The notes: generated from the letters alone by a model not told the origin. A stretch of DNA of 14,262 nucleotides from Candidatus Eiseniibacteriota bacterium (GCA_020633975.1 JACKCR010000018.1:1-14262), one strand, 5' to 3'; positions 1 to 6,881 are shown, counted from the first letter of the stretch. Translations and numbers: made by a program.

Positions 1-580
1 CGAAGGTGAGGCCTCCGATGAGCGCGGGACGAAGGGGGCCCCGGAACTCGGAGCCGAAGAGTTCCGGGAGGAGCTCGTGAAGGTCGAGCACGACTCGTGT
101 TCCGAGCACCTTCACCGGCACCGCGCAGAAGACGAGGAAGTCCGGCAGCGTGTTGATCTGGACGATGTCGAGACGTTCCCGGAACTGCGTTCGGAATAGC
201 TGGACCGCCGCCCAGAGGAGGAATCCCAGGTACATCCCCATGCGAGCCGCCATCGATCCTCTCGTCTGGGATCGATCCATCCGCACGACGCGGACTCCGG
301 CGAGATCGGCGTAGGCTTCCGAGCCGATCGTCTCGCGGAGTGGTTCCGGAGAGACGCCCCGGGCCGGATCCCCGGGCATCCGAAGGCAGTAGACGGTGAC
401 CCGAAAGCCCACCTGGACGAGCGCACTGACTTCCTTGAAGACCCGCGGATCCTGCGGGAAGTAGGCGCACCGAACCACGCCGACGTGTCGTCCCGCGCCC
501 TGCGTCTCGGGCCGCGGTTCGCCCAGCGGTTCGGGCTGGCGCTTTCTCGACCCGTTCGCCTCGGATGACGGCTCGTTCAC
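1..580 (-). CDS. Glycosyltransferase family 4, N-terminal part (cut at left edge)
   Basis: The frame starts at a GTG (578-580) and stays open to the window edge, giving 193 visible codons. After a charged, proline-rich stretch of about 30 residues comes a Rossmann-like N-terminal half typical of GT-B enzymes: VVRCAYFPQDPRVFKEV, then VTVYCLRMPG, DIVQINTLPDFLVF and VVLDLHELLPELFG. The 'DLHE..PELF' signature is common in GT4 enzymes of exopolysaccharide and O-antigen loci. The C-terminal nucleotide-sugar domain lies beyond the window. The start codon overlaps the TGA of the upstream glycosyltransferase as GTGA, which points to translational coupling in one operon. Donor and acceptor sugars cannot be read from the sequence. 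The fold assignment is strong; the exact start (the GTG, or an internal GTG just before VRCAYF) is less sure. Confidence 0.85.
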   Translation of the reverse strand, partial: MNEPSSEANGSRKRQPEPLGEPRPETQGAGRHVGVVRCAYFPQDPRVFKEVSALVQVGFRVTVYCLRMPGDPARGVSPEPLRETIGSEAYADLAGVRVVRMDRSQTRGSMAARMGMYLGFLLWAAVQLFRTQFRERLDIVQINTLPDFLVFCAVPVKVLGTRVVLDLHELLPELFGSEFRGPLRPALIGGLTF

Positions 581-1686
581 TTCGACCACTCCTGGTAGAG
601 ACGCGCTAGACGCCTCGCCACGCTCGGTTCGGAAAGGCCGAGCTGCTCGAGGCGTGTCCGGCCCTCCAAGCTCTGCGGAAGGCGAAGCGCGGCCTCGATC
701 TTCTCTGCGATGTCTGCAGGTTCCGGTTCGGTCCAGAGGACGGACACTAGTCCGCTGCTCACCTGTCGGACGTCCCCTACGACGGTGGTGACGACCGGAG
801 TTCCTACCGCCATCGCTTCCTTGACGACATTCGGCGACGCGTCGAACCGCGTAGGGTGAACCACTGCGTCCGCGGCGGCCATGTAGTACGGCATCCGATC
901 ATGCGGAAGATCGACTGCATACTCCACTCGCAAGGCGATCCCCTTGTTCGCGAGCAAGGCGACGGCGGCTTCGAGCAGATCGGCGCCTTTCTCGGTTCGG
1001 CGCCGTCGATCTGCGGGGAAGAAGAGGATCCGTTCGTCCGGTCCCCAACCAAGCTCTAGCCTCGCCTCCGCGCGAGGAATCGGCCGGAACTTGCCCAAGT
1101 CGATCCCCGAGGCCATCTCCTCGTAGGGGCCTTCGAATCCGATCGCCGTCATGAGTCCGGACCAAACCGCGATCACGTGGTCGGCGAGAGAGATCGCCTT
1201 TCGCTTGAGGCGGCGGGAGGTGATCAGCTTCGCCCAGACGCCCTTCTTGTCCATGCGGAAGCCTTCCGGTCGCATGAACTCGGACTCGCGAAAGGTGAGT
1301 ACGATCGGCGTGTCGAGGCGAAGCATCGCGCGAATCAACCACACCATGTAGAGCGGATAGGTGTGTTGTGCGTGGATGAGATCGAAGCGCTCGCGACGGA
1401 GCAGCTGGTAGAGCTCGCGCGGAGCCTTCAGATACTCACTCCGTCCGAGGTGAGACTTGATGGCGAAGACTTCGACAGGCACTCCCAAGGCCCGAACGGA
1501 CTCGATCTGGTTCCGGACGAAGACTCCGCGGTAGGGGCACTCGGGGAACGGGTAGAAGTTCGTCACCGCAAGGACCCTGGGCTGTCCGGATCCGTCGCTC
1601 CCGGCGGGTGGGATGCTGCCTGTGCGGGCTCTGGGTGGAGTCGCAACTGATTGTCTACCTTTGTGTTCCCCGCCAGTTTCGGACAT
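577..1686 (-). CDS. Glycosyltransferase family 4
   Basis: A 369-residue GT-B enzyme, full length for the family, expected to transfer a sugar from a nucleotide donor during surface-polysaccharide assembly on the cytoplasmic side. The N-terminal domain begins near residue 38 (VLAVTNFYPFPECPYRGVFV), with FDLIHAQHTYP at 101-111. The C-terminal donor domain has ILFFPADRRRRTEKGADLL (220-238) and AADAVVHPTRFDASPNVVKEAM. The usual E-x7-E motif appears as D282-x7-E290, a conservative change in its first acid. The first 37 residues are low complexity. The ATG at 1684-1686 has no clear Shine-Dalgarno, and a sigma70-like -10 box sits only 7 bases upstream, so the mRNA may be leaderless. It is the first gene of the visible operon; the next glycosyltransferase starts inside its stop codon. 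Confidence 0.93.
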   Translation of the reverse strand: MSETGGEHKGRQSVATPPRARTGSIPPAGSDGSGQPRVLAVTNFYPFPECPYRGVFVRNQIESVRALGVPVEVFAIKSHLGRSEYLKAPRELYQLLRRERFDLIHAQHTYPLYMVWLIRAMLRLDTPIVLTFRESEFMRPEGFRMDKKGVWAKLITSRRLKRKAISLADHVIAVWSGLMTAIGFEGPYEEMASGIDLGKFRPIPRAEARLELGWGPDERILFFPADRRRRTEKGADLLEAAVALLANKGIALRVEYAVDLPHDRMPYYMAAADAVVHPTRFDASPNVVKEAMAVGTPVVTTVVGDVRQVSSGLVSVLWTEPEPADIAEKIEAALRLPQSLEGRTRLEQLGLSEPSVARRLARLYQEWSK

Positions 1687-1693
1687 GCGCGGG

Positions 1694-1722
1694 AGTATAC
1701 GTCAGGAATCCTTCCGGGTCAG
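1694..1722 (-). promoter_or_regulatory. Candidate sigma70-type promoter of the glycosyltransferase operon
   Basis: Reading the minus strand, CTGACC (1717-1722) is followed after exactly 17 bases by TATACT (1694-1699). This matches the -35 consensus at 4 of 6 positions and the -10 at 5 of 6. The predicted start of transcription would fall within a base or two of the ATG at 1686. That agrees with the absence of a ribosome binding site there. It rests on sequence pattern only. Confidence 0.4.
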
Positions 1723-1842
1723 CTCACGTCGCGCGTCTGCCCGGGTCGCCCAGGTAGAGGGCTGAGATGCCGAGGTAGCGCCAGGGCCTGGCGCAACGAA
1801 GACGTCATTGACGCCTGAGCGGATGCAACGGAAGCTGGGCGC

Positions 1843-3348
1843 ATGCTGCCGCCTGCTACGTTCCAGAGTCGGATCGAGACGTTCTGGTCAGCCCTTGGAG
1901 GCGATCCGGGGTTGCTCGACCATCTGGGCGTCATCGGGCCCCGCCATTGCCTACCGAGTCCTTTCGACGTGACCGGCCTCGCGGTTGGTAGCATTGGTGC
2001 CGCTCTCCTCGCCGTCCTGGAGCTCGGGTCCGTTCGTGCCCGCACGGCAGTGCCGTCCGCCAGTCTCCACAGCCTTCACGCTTCGCTCGCGTTTCGGAGT
2101 GAGCACTACCTCCGTCCGATCGGATTCGAGATGGCCGCGCTCTGGGATCCGATCGCTGGAGACTACGAGTGTGCCGACGGATTCATCCGTCTGCACACCA
2201 ACTACGCGCATCACCGGGACGCGGCTCTGCGTGTCCTCGGAGTTCCGGCGGAGCGGGAGGCCGTGGCTGAGGTCGTCCGCACTTGGGAAGGAGAACGTCT
2301 CGAGTCTGAGATCCGATCGGGAGGTGGCTGCGCCGCGGTCTATCGTTCCGCTGACCAGTGGTCGGCCCATCCGATCGGGCGCGCACTGTCCACACAACTG
2401 CTAGTCGAGAGACGCCTGCTGTCGACGCGAGCGCACGTCGAGAGACGCCCGCTGTCGACGCAAACGCCGGTGAGGATGGAGAGCCGTGCGGCGGAAGGGC
2501 GGAGTGGCGACGAAGCAAACCATCCTCGGCGAACCGTGACGGAAGGGCGGCATGCGCTTCCTCTCTCCGGCATTCGCGTTCTCGATCTCACGCGGGTGAT
2601 CGCAGGGCCTGTCGGTACGCGGTTTCTCGCAGCGTACGGAGCGGACGTGCTCCGGATCGATCCGCCTGGCTTCGAAGAGCACCCCGTCCTCTTGCTCGAC
2701 GCGACGGCGGGGAAGAGGCGCGCGTTCCTCGACCTTCGTACGACGGCGGGGAAGGCGACGCTCGCGGCTCTTCTCGAGGAGGCCGATGTCCTGGTCCACG
2801 GGCTTCGTCCCGACGCTCTTCCGAGGCTCGGTTTCGATTTCGAACGGCTCGCGCGCGAGTTTCCCCATCTCGTTCGGATCGGGCTCAGTGCGTACGGAGA
2901 CGAGGCGGGCGCGTCGAACTGGCGTGGGTTCGATAGCCTCGTGCAGATGGCGACCGGGATCGCACGGCGAGGACAAGAGGTGTATGCGACACCCGGTCCC
3001 AAGCCCCTTCCAGCACAGGCACTCGACTACTCGACCGGCTATCTCGCCGCGGCGGCGACCTGCCGCGCACTCACGGACCGGATCTCGGACGGAGCTGTGA
3101 CCGTGACGAAGATGTCTCTCGCGCGGATGGCGCAACACCTGGCTTCGCTCGGCGAAGTCGGCGACGTGAACGTGGAGTTGCCGAGTCCGACCGACATCGA
3201 GCCGTTCCTAGAGAATGCCGAGACCCAGTTCGGTGAGGTTTGGCGGGTGCGGCTGCCAGGTTCGATCGACGGAGTCGCGCCTTCGCTCGACATTCCTGCC
3301 GGACCTCTCGGAGTCGACCCTCCTGGATTCCCTGATACGCTTCGCTAG
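1843..3348 (+). CDS. CaiB/BaiF family (class III) CoA-transferase with a repeat-bearing linker
   Basis: A 501-residue protein of the family that moves CoA between carboxylic acids through an aspartyl-CoA intermediate. It belongs to the longer, two-part form: an N-terminal segment (residues 1 to about 180, with FRSEHYLRPIGFE, WDPIAGDYECADGFIRLHTN and GGCAAVYRS), a linker, then the core domain from about 242 (PLSGIRVLDLTRVIAGPVGT, GADVLRIDPPG, KRRAFLDLRT, ADVLVHGLRPDALPRLGF). The expected catalytic aspartate is D364 in the GFDSLVQ motif. GGAAG at 1830-1834 lies 8 bases before the ATG. The linker carries three 11-residue repeats (182-214) not usual for the family. The gene stands alone, divergent from the glycosyltransferases, so the acyl substrate is unknown. 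Family is confident; the physiological role is not. Confidence 0.9.
   Translation: MLPPATFQSRIETFWSALGGDPGLLDHLGVIGPRHCLPSPFDVTGLAVGSIGAALLAVLELGSVRARTAVPSASLHSLHASLAFRSEHYLRPIGFEMAALWDPIAGDYECADGFIRLHTNYAHHRDAALRVLGVPAEREAVAEVVRTWEGERLESEIRSGGGCAAVYRSADQWSAHPIGRALSTQLLVERRLLSTRAHVERRPLSTQTPVRMESRAAEGRSGDEANHPRRTVTEGRHALPLSGIRVLDLTRVIAGPVGTRFLAAYGADVLRIDPPGFEEHPVLLLDATAGKRRAFLDLRTTAGKATLAALLEEADVLVHGLRPDALPRLGFDFERLAREFPHLVRIGLSAYGDEAGASNWRGFDSLVQMATGIARRGQEVYATPGPKPLPAQALDYSTGYLAAAATCRALTDRISDGAVTVTKMSLARMAQHLASLGEVGDVNVELPSPTDIEPFLENAETQFGEVWRVRLPGSIDGVAPSLDIPAGPLGVDPPGFPDTLR
2386..2484 (+). repeat. Three 33-bp tandem repeats inside the CoA-transferase linker
   Basis: Units at 2386-2418, 2419-2451 and 2452-2484 keep the frame and encode LSTQLLVERRL, LSTRAHVERRP and LSTQTPVRMES. 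The best-matched pair is offset from these units (2404-2436 and 2437-2469): both begin GTCGAGAGACGCC, and the differences lie mostly near the end of the unit. The first and last units are more degenerate. The array sits between the two halves of the protein, where a length change would be tolerated. Confidence 0.8.
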
Positions 3349-3809
3349 AGTCGAAGCAGTTGTCGTTCCTGTTTGGTTCGTGCGATCATGTGAAGTCCCC
3401 CCTCGGTGGCGGCCGTCAGTATCCGACCTGTTCCGTTCTGCACGATTCGACATGTTCTTCGGGAGCTACGCGCTCTTGGTTGCGGGTCCTTCCGTTGCGA
3501 CCCGCGCGTAAGGCGCGGATTCTAGAGATGTGCAGCTCTCGGTGGAGGTTGGCGGGCGTACCGAGACTCATGGCGTCCATGTGGAACCTGGAGCTGCGGG
3601 GCTCCAGACCGCAGGTCCGGGACGGCACCCTCGGTGCGCTCGCCGACGCCTTGTCGTTGCCCCGTACCTGGCCGAAGCAGCCGAGTCCGCAGGCGAGTCT
3701 GCAGCCGAGTCCGGCCTTGTCCGAGTTGCGGCCCGAAGCGTAGTCTCAACGGATTGCGTCTATTGCTGCGATCTTTGCGGGGCAGAAACCGGAAGGAGTT
3801 CCGTCACCC
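3349..3809 (+). other. 461-bp gap, mostly non-coding
   Basis: No convincing complete gene lies between the CoA-transferase stop and the selenoprotein start. A hairpin with a 7-bp stem (GCGGGTC at 3482-3488, GACCCGC at 3499-3505) lacks a T-run, so it is a weak terminator candidate. The stretch 3522-3743 resembles a damaged helix-turn-helix gene and is listed separately. The last 20 bases hold the AAGGAG ribosome binding site (3793-3798) of the next gene. I see no clear promoter for that gene. Confidence 0.6.
3522..3743 (+). pseudogene. Possible remnant of an XRE-type helix-turn-helix regulator
   Basis: This frame reads WRLAGVPRLMASMWNLELRG and then VRDGTLGALADALSLP before ending in a QPSP-rich tail and a TAG. 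The pattern resembles the second half of an XRE/HTH_3 domain, where 'GVS..tvS.wE.G.rrP...TL..LADAL' is typical. The first helices are missing upstream, the key turn residues are degraded (WNLELRG for W.E.G.R), and no ribosome binding site precedes any start. The tail contains a 13-bp exact direct repeat (3677-3689 and 3701-3713). It may be a decayed gene, a very divergent small regulator, or chance resemblance in GC-rich sequence. Confidence 0.25.
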
Positions 3810-4715
3810 ATGCGCGCGCGCATCCTCTTTCTGTTCATCGCTCTGGGGACTCTCGTTCTCTCAGCCTGCAACGATGACAACCCTGCCGCGCCCGATCCCA
3901 CCGGCGCTTGCTGTGAGCCGAGTGGTGTCTGCGCCATTCTGACGGCTTCCAACTGCTCGGGTGTGGGCGGGACCTACAACGGAGACAGGACTACCTGCGA
4001 TCCGGATCCCTGCCCGGAGCCTCCCACCGGCGCATGCTGCCAGGCAGGAGCCACCTGCACCCTCTGGTCTGAGTTCGAGTGCGGTACGTTTGGAGGCCTC
4101 TATCAAGGGGACGACTCCGAGTGTGACCCGAATCCGTGTCCTCTGTCCGGCGCCTGCTGTGCGTCGGATGGCACGTGTACGGTCGAGCTCGAGATGGTCT
4201 GCACCAACGGAGGTGGTGAGTTCAAGGGTGAGAGCACGATCTGCGAACCATCGCCGTGCCGAGTGCCCGACTTCTCCGCACCCGACGTGAATTCCACATC
4301 CGTCCGATTCGGCGAGTCGGTATCGCCACGGGACTATCTGAAGAAAGTGTCCGCTTGGTACTTCGGCCACGCAACCTGAGGCTACTGCAGAGCCCAGTTC
4401 GGGCTCCTCGACCAGATGCAGACCGACATCGACAGCGCGTATCCAGATGCAGAGATCTACCTGCTAGGAGTGAACGAGCGCGGACAAGACGGGGCGAACG
4501 AAGCCGCGACGGACGGCCGAGACATTCCGTGGCTCCAGGAAGAGGCGGAGTCTCTCATCTGGTCCCCTTGGAACGTGGTGTATCGTGACGTCATCATCCT
4601 CGACGGAAACAACGAGATCGTCGGCGTCTACAACCTGACCAACAACAACCTGGGCGTTCAGGAGAACTACGACACGTTGAAGTCGATGATCCTGGAGGCG
4701 GCAGGTCTGCCTTAG
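3810..4715 (+). CDS. Predicted selenoprotein: six-Cys-repeat lipoprotein with a thioredoxin-like UxxC domain (TGA at 4377-4379 read as Sec190)
   Basis: Translation from the ATG at 3810 (AAGGAG 11 bases upstream) meets TGA at 4377-4379, but the same frame continues to TAG at 4713-4715 and completes a thioredoxin-fold domain. Read through, the protein has 301 residues. Residues 1-20 form a lipoprotein signal with lipobox LSAC (Cys20). Three six-cysteine modules follow (about 31-69, 73-111, 113-151; GACC...C...C..GG.[YF].G...C[DE]P.PC). A redoxin-like domain spans 154-301: DFSAPDVNSTSVRF, VSAWYFGHAT-U190-GYC193, YLLGVNERGQ, RDIPWLQ, YRDVIILDGNNEIVGVYNL. Sec takes the first cysteine position of a CGYC-type active site, and a SECIS-like hairpin follows. 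The usual cis-proline before the DVIIL strand is not evident. TGA ends other genes here, so it is not generally reassigned. Likely a membrane-anchored thiol oxidoreductase. A recent nonsense mutation is the main alternative. Confidence 0.85.
4380..4415 (+). promoter_or_regulatory. Bacterial SECIS-like hairpin after the in-frame TGA
   Basis: Directly after the TGA, GAGCCC (4390-4395) pairs perfectly with GGGCTC (4401-4406) around a five-base loop AGTTC (4396-4400). Sixteen bases separate the TGA from the loop, and the second loop base is G. CTG (4385-4387) can pair with CAG (4413-4415) across an internal loop to lengthen the stem. A small apical loop, a G in its first two positions and about 16-37 bases between UGA and loop are the known bacterial SECIS criteria for SelB binding. 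The element lies wholly inside the coding sequence, as expected in bacteria. Its folding energy was not computed. Confidence 0.75.
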
Positions 4716-4775
4716 GGAGCGGCCAACGAACAGGAACCCGCGCGGTCGATAGTTCTCGAGACCGCAGTCGTCACG

Positions 4776-4797
4776 ACCCGGCCCTACGGCCGGGTTT
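4776..4797 (+). terminator. Hairpin terminator of the selenoprotein gene, overlapping the corA end
   Basis: ACCCGGCC (4776-4783) and GGCCGGGT (4788-4795) form a perfect 8-bp stem around CTAC, followed by a short, interrupted T-rich run (TTCGTGTT). It lies about 60 bases after the selenoprotein stop. The right arm is made of the last codons of the convergent corA gene, and that gene's TAG stop lies in the loop. The T tract is weak; on the minus strand there is none. Confidence 0.55.
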
Positions 4798-5914
4798 CGT
4801 GTTCCGTTCGAGGCGTTGCCACCGATCTCATCGTGGCACGGGGACGGAAGCGGCGTTGGCGCCGTCCGATCCAGCCGCGGTGCCGGAAGTAGAGAAGCAT
4901 TCCAACTGCTACAGTCGTCATGATTGCGAGCACCACGAAATAGGCGTTCCGCTCTCGCAGCTCCGGCATGTTCTCGAAGTTCATCCCGTAGATACCGGCG
5001 ATGAAGGTCAGCGGGATGAAGAGGCTCGCCATGAGCGTGAGCACCTTCATGATCTCGTTGGAACGGAAGCTCACCTGAGCCAGATAGCCCTCGGCCAAGT
5101 GGTCCGCCGTCTCCTTGGCCGACTCGATGGCTTCGAGGATCTGGACGACGTGATCCTCCGTATCGCGGAGGTAGACGCGCACGTCGTCCTGGATGTGTTC
5201 CGAACGGTCCCGCACGAGATCGCTCACCATCCCACGCTGTGGCCGCCCGATCCGATGGAGATCGAGGAGCTGGCCGCGGATCACTCGGATCTCGGTGAGG
5301 AAGGTCTGGTCCGGGTCGTCGTTCAGCCACAGGTCGAACTCATCGAGCCGATCGACGATTTGCTCGACCACGGGGAAGTACCAATCGACCAACGTGTCTA
5401 TGAGGGCATAGGCCAGGTAGTCGGCTCCGAGTGACCGGATCGGGCCCAGGCCTGTATCGATCCGCTTCCGTACCGGGTCGAAGAAACCGAGATAAGACTC
5501 CTGGAACGTGAGCAGCCAGTTGTCACCGATGATCAAGCAAACCTGACGCAAGGTGAGCTTGCCGTTACTCTCGATCCGGGGGGCGCGCGCGATCACGAGG
5601 TGGAACCGTGCGTGTAGTTCGGCCTTGGCGCGTTGCGGGATGTTGACCGCATCCTCGAGCACGAGGGGAGAGAGGCCGAATACCTCCGCGAGCTCTCTCA
5701 GCTTCGCCTCGTCTCCCAACCCTTGCACGTCCACCCAGCACATCTTCGGGTTCGTGAGGGACGCGCGGAGATCCTGCATGTTGTCGACCGGATCGATCCG
5801 GACGGATTCCGCATCGTACTCCACGACCACGACCTTGGGTGGTGGAGAGTCCTTGGGGATATGGAGTGTGCCCGGGCGAGAACCGACTTCGAGTACTGCG
5901 TTTCGGAACTGCAT
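4784..5914 (-). CDS. corA: CorA-family magnesium/cobalt channel
   Basis: A 376-residue inner-membrane divalent-cation channel, expected to form a pentamer for Mg2+ or Co2+ influx. It resembles the Thermotoga CorA type along its length: early GTLHIPKD, CWVDVQGLGD, the FGLSPLVLEDAVN segment, QVCLIIGDNWLLTFQE, FDPVRKRI, then the long stalk helix ending EIMKVLTLMASLFIPLTFIAG. The first membrane helix leads into the signature GMN motif (G310-M311-N312 in IYGMNFENMPEL), and a second helix follows (YFVVLAIMTTVAVGMLLYF) before a basic tail. I chose the ATG at 5912-5914 because homology begins just after it. The frame stays open to a TTG at 5993-5995 (27 more residues, no ribosome binding site). It lies 93 bases after the methyltransferase and may be co-transcribed. 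Confidence 0.93.
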   Translation of the reverse strand: MQFRNAVLEVGSRPGTLHIPKDSPPPKVVVVEYDAESVRIDPVDNMQDLRASLTNPKMCWVDVQGLGDEAKLRELAEVFGLSPLVLEDAVNIPQRAKAELHARFHLVIARAPRIESNGKLTLRQVCLIIGDNWLLTFQESYLGFFDPVRKRIDTGLGPIRSLGADYLAYALIDTLVDWYFPVVEQIVDRLDEFDLWLNDDPDQTFLTEIRVIRGQLLDLHRIGRPQRGMVSDLVRDRSEHIQDDVRVYLRDTEDHVVQILEAIESAKETADHLAEGYLAQVSFRSNEIMKVLTLMASLFIPLTFIAGIYGMNFENMPELRERNAYFVVLAIMTTVAVGMLLYFRHRGWIGRRQRRFRPRATMRSVATPRTEHETRP

Positions 5915-6007
5915 GTCCCGAGTCTCGCCGCAGGACAGACTCAGGTCAAGTGAGGCTGCCTCGACGAACGGGCTCTCGTCCCATCCGCCGCACAAGGACT
6001 GGCCGGA

Positions 6008-6802
6008 CTACCGACGTGCGACGAAGACGAGGACTTGGCTCTGGCTCGTGACCGGCCCCGAGTTCCAGTCTCCGAAGACCTGCTCTACGGTGAACCCGCA
6101 CCGCTCCAAACTCGACCGTACCTCCGCTTCCGTGCGGAATCGGAGTTCGCTCCGGATTACGAGCGTCTCATTGGTCGCGCGAAACACGTTGTATCCTTCG
6201 AACACCACCCGACCCTGCCCCACGGAGACGACATCCATCCACTCGTCGAGCGGGCCGTGCGGAGTTTCCGAGGTCCCGAACGTCGCGTCTCGATTCCAGT
6301 GTTCCCACGCCCGGGCGGCATGGTTCCGGGTCTCGAACGCGAGATGACCGCCGGGGCGCAACGCTGCCCGGATGTTCGCGAGAGTTGCGTTCCATTCCTC
6401 ATCCTCGAGAAACACCTGCGCGACGTTTCCAGTCATGAGGGCGAGGTCCGCTCCTGAAGGAAGCGACCGGGAGTCGCCGTGAATCCACTCGACGCGCTCT
6501 GCTCCGGGCTGCCGCTTCCCGTAGTCGAGCATCGCAGCAGACGGATCGACGCCAACGACCCGCCGATGCTTGCTGGCGAGTTCGCGAGTGAGGAGACCGG
6601 TGCCGCAACCTAGATCGAGAATCGTCTCCGCCTCGACCTGTGAGGCAAGCCCGAGGAAGAATTCAGTGTCCGGTCCGCGCCCATTCGCATCCTCGTACAT
6701 CGCCACCAGCCTGGGGTCGACGTAGTGGAGGTCGAGTTTGACGTTCGGGATGGTGTTGTCGCTTTCCTGCCCGCCTTCCTGGAGTCCGGGAGACTCACCC
6801 AT
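6008..6802 (-). CDS. Class I SAM-dependent methyltransferase
   Basis: A 264-residue Rossmann-fold methyltransferase of the Methyltransf_11/25 type. Motif I is ILDLGCGTG (61-69), binding S-adenosylmethionine. The acidic end of the second strand is D86 in VVGVDPSAAML, IHGDSRSLP follows, and the later strand is LRPGGHLAFETRN. The C-terminal half (FRTEAEVRSSLERCGFTVEQVFGDW) matches the usual closing element of the family. The substrate is not indicated. AGGAGGG (6811-6817 on the minus strand) lies 8 bases before the ATG at 6800-6802 and fixes the start; the GTG three codons earlier overlaps this site and is unlikely. It is the probable first gene of a two-gene unit with corA. Confidence 0.9.
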   Translation of the reverse strand: MGESPGLQEGGQESDNTIPNVKLDLHYVDPRLVAMYEDANGRGPDTEFFLGLASQVEAETILDLGCGTGLLTRELASKHRRVVGVDPSAAMLDYGKRQPGAERVEWIHGDSRSLPSGADLALMTGNVAQVFLEDEEWNATLANIRAALRPGGHLAFETRNHAARAWEHWNRDATFGTSETPHGPLDEWMDVVSVGQGRVVFEGYNVFRATNETLVIRSELRFRTEAEVRSSLERCGFTVEQVFGDWNSGPVTSQSQVLVFVARR

Positions 6803-6836
6803 GGCACACACCCTCCTGTCCGGCCAGCCGAGCCTT

Positions 6837-6881
6837 CACAGCTGTGTCTATGTGAAACGCGAACCGAGTTCGTACGTTCGC
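6837..6881. promoter_or_regulatory. Palindromic elements upstream of the methyltransferase
   Basis: CACAGCTGTG (6837-6846) is a perfect 10-bp palindrome. GCGAAC (6859-6864) and GTTCGC (6876-6881) form an inverted repeat with an 11-base centre. Both lie within 80 bases upstream of the methyltransferase start, where an operator could sit. No clear -35/-10 pair accompanies them, and short palindromes arise by chance in GC-rich DNA. Confidence 0.2.

Noticed and set aside
112-426. A 104-codon minus-strand ORF starting with ATG
   Set aside because: It is a shifted frame of the GTG-started glycosyltransferase at 1-580, whose translation is clearly GT4-like.
3482-3505. Hairpin GCGGGTC/GACCCGC as a terminator of the CoA-transferase gene
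   Set aside because: No T-run follows, and it lies more than 130 bases past the stop.
4377-4379. TGA read as tryptophan or glycine through an altered genetic code
   Set aside because: TGA is the natural stop of the glycosyltransferase at 577-579 and of the ABM gene at 9229-9231, and the other genes show no internal TGA.
4416-4715. A separate 99-residue thioredoxin-like gene starting at the ATG at 4416
   Set aside because: It would lack the redox motif and first strand, has no ribosome binding site, and is in frame with the upstream lipoprotein through one TGA. A single selenoprotein explains it better.
5915-5995. TTG-started extension of corA by 27 residues
   Set aside because: It has no ribosome binding site and no similarity to CorA N-termini. 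The ATG at 5912-5914 gives a normal family length, although the extension cannot be fully excluded.
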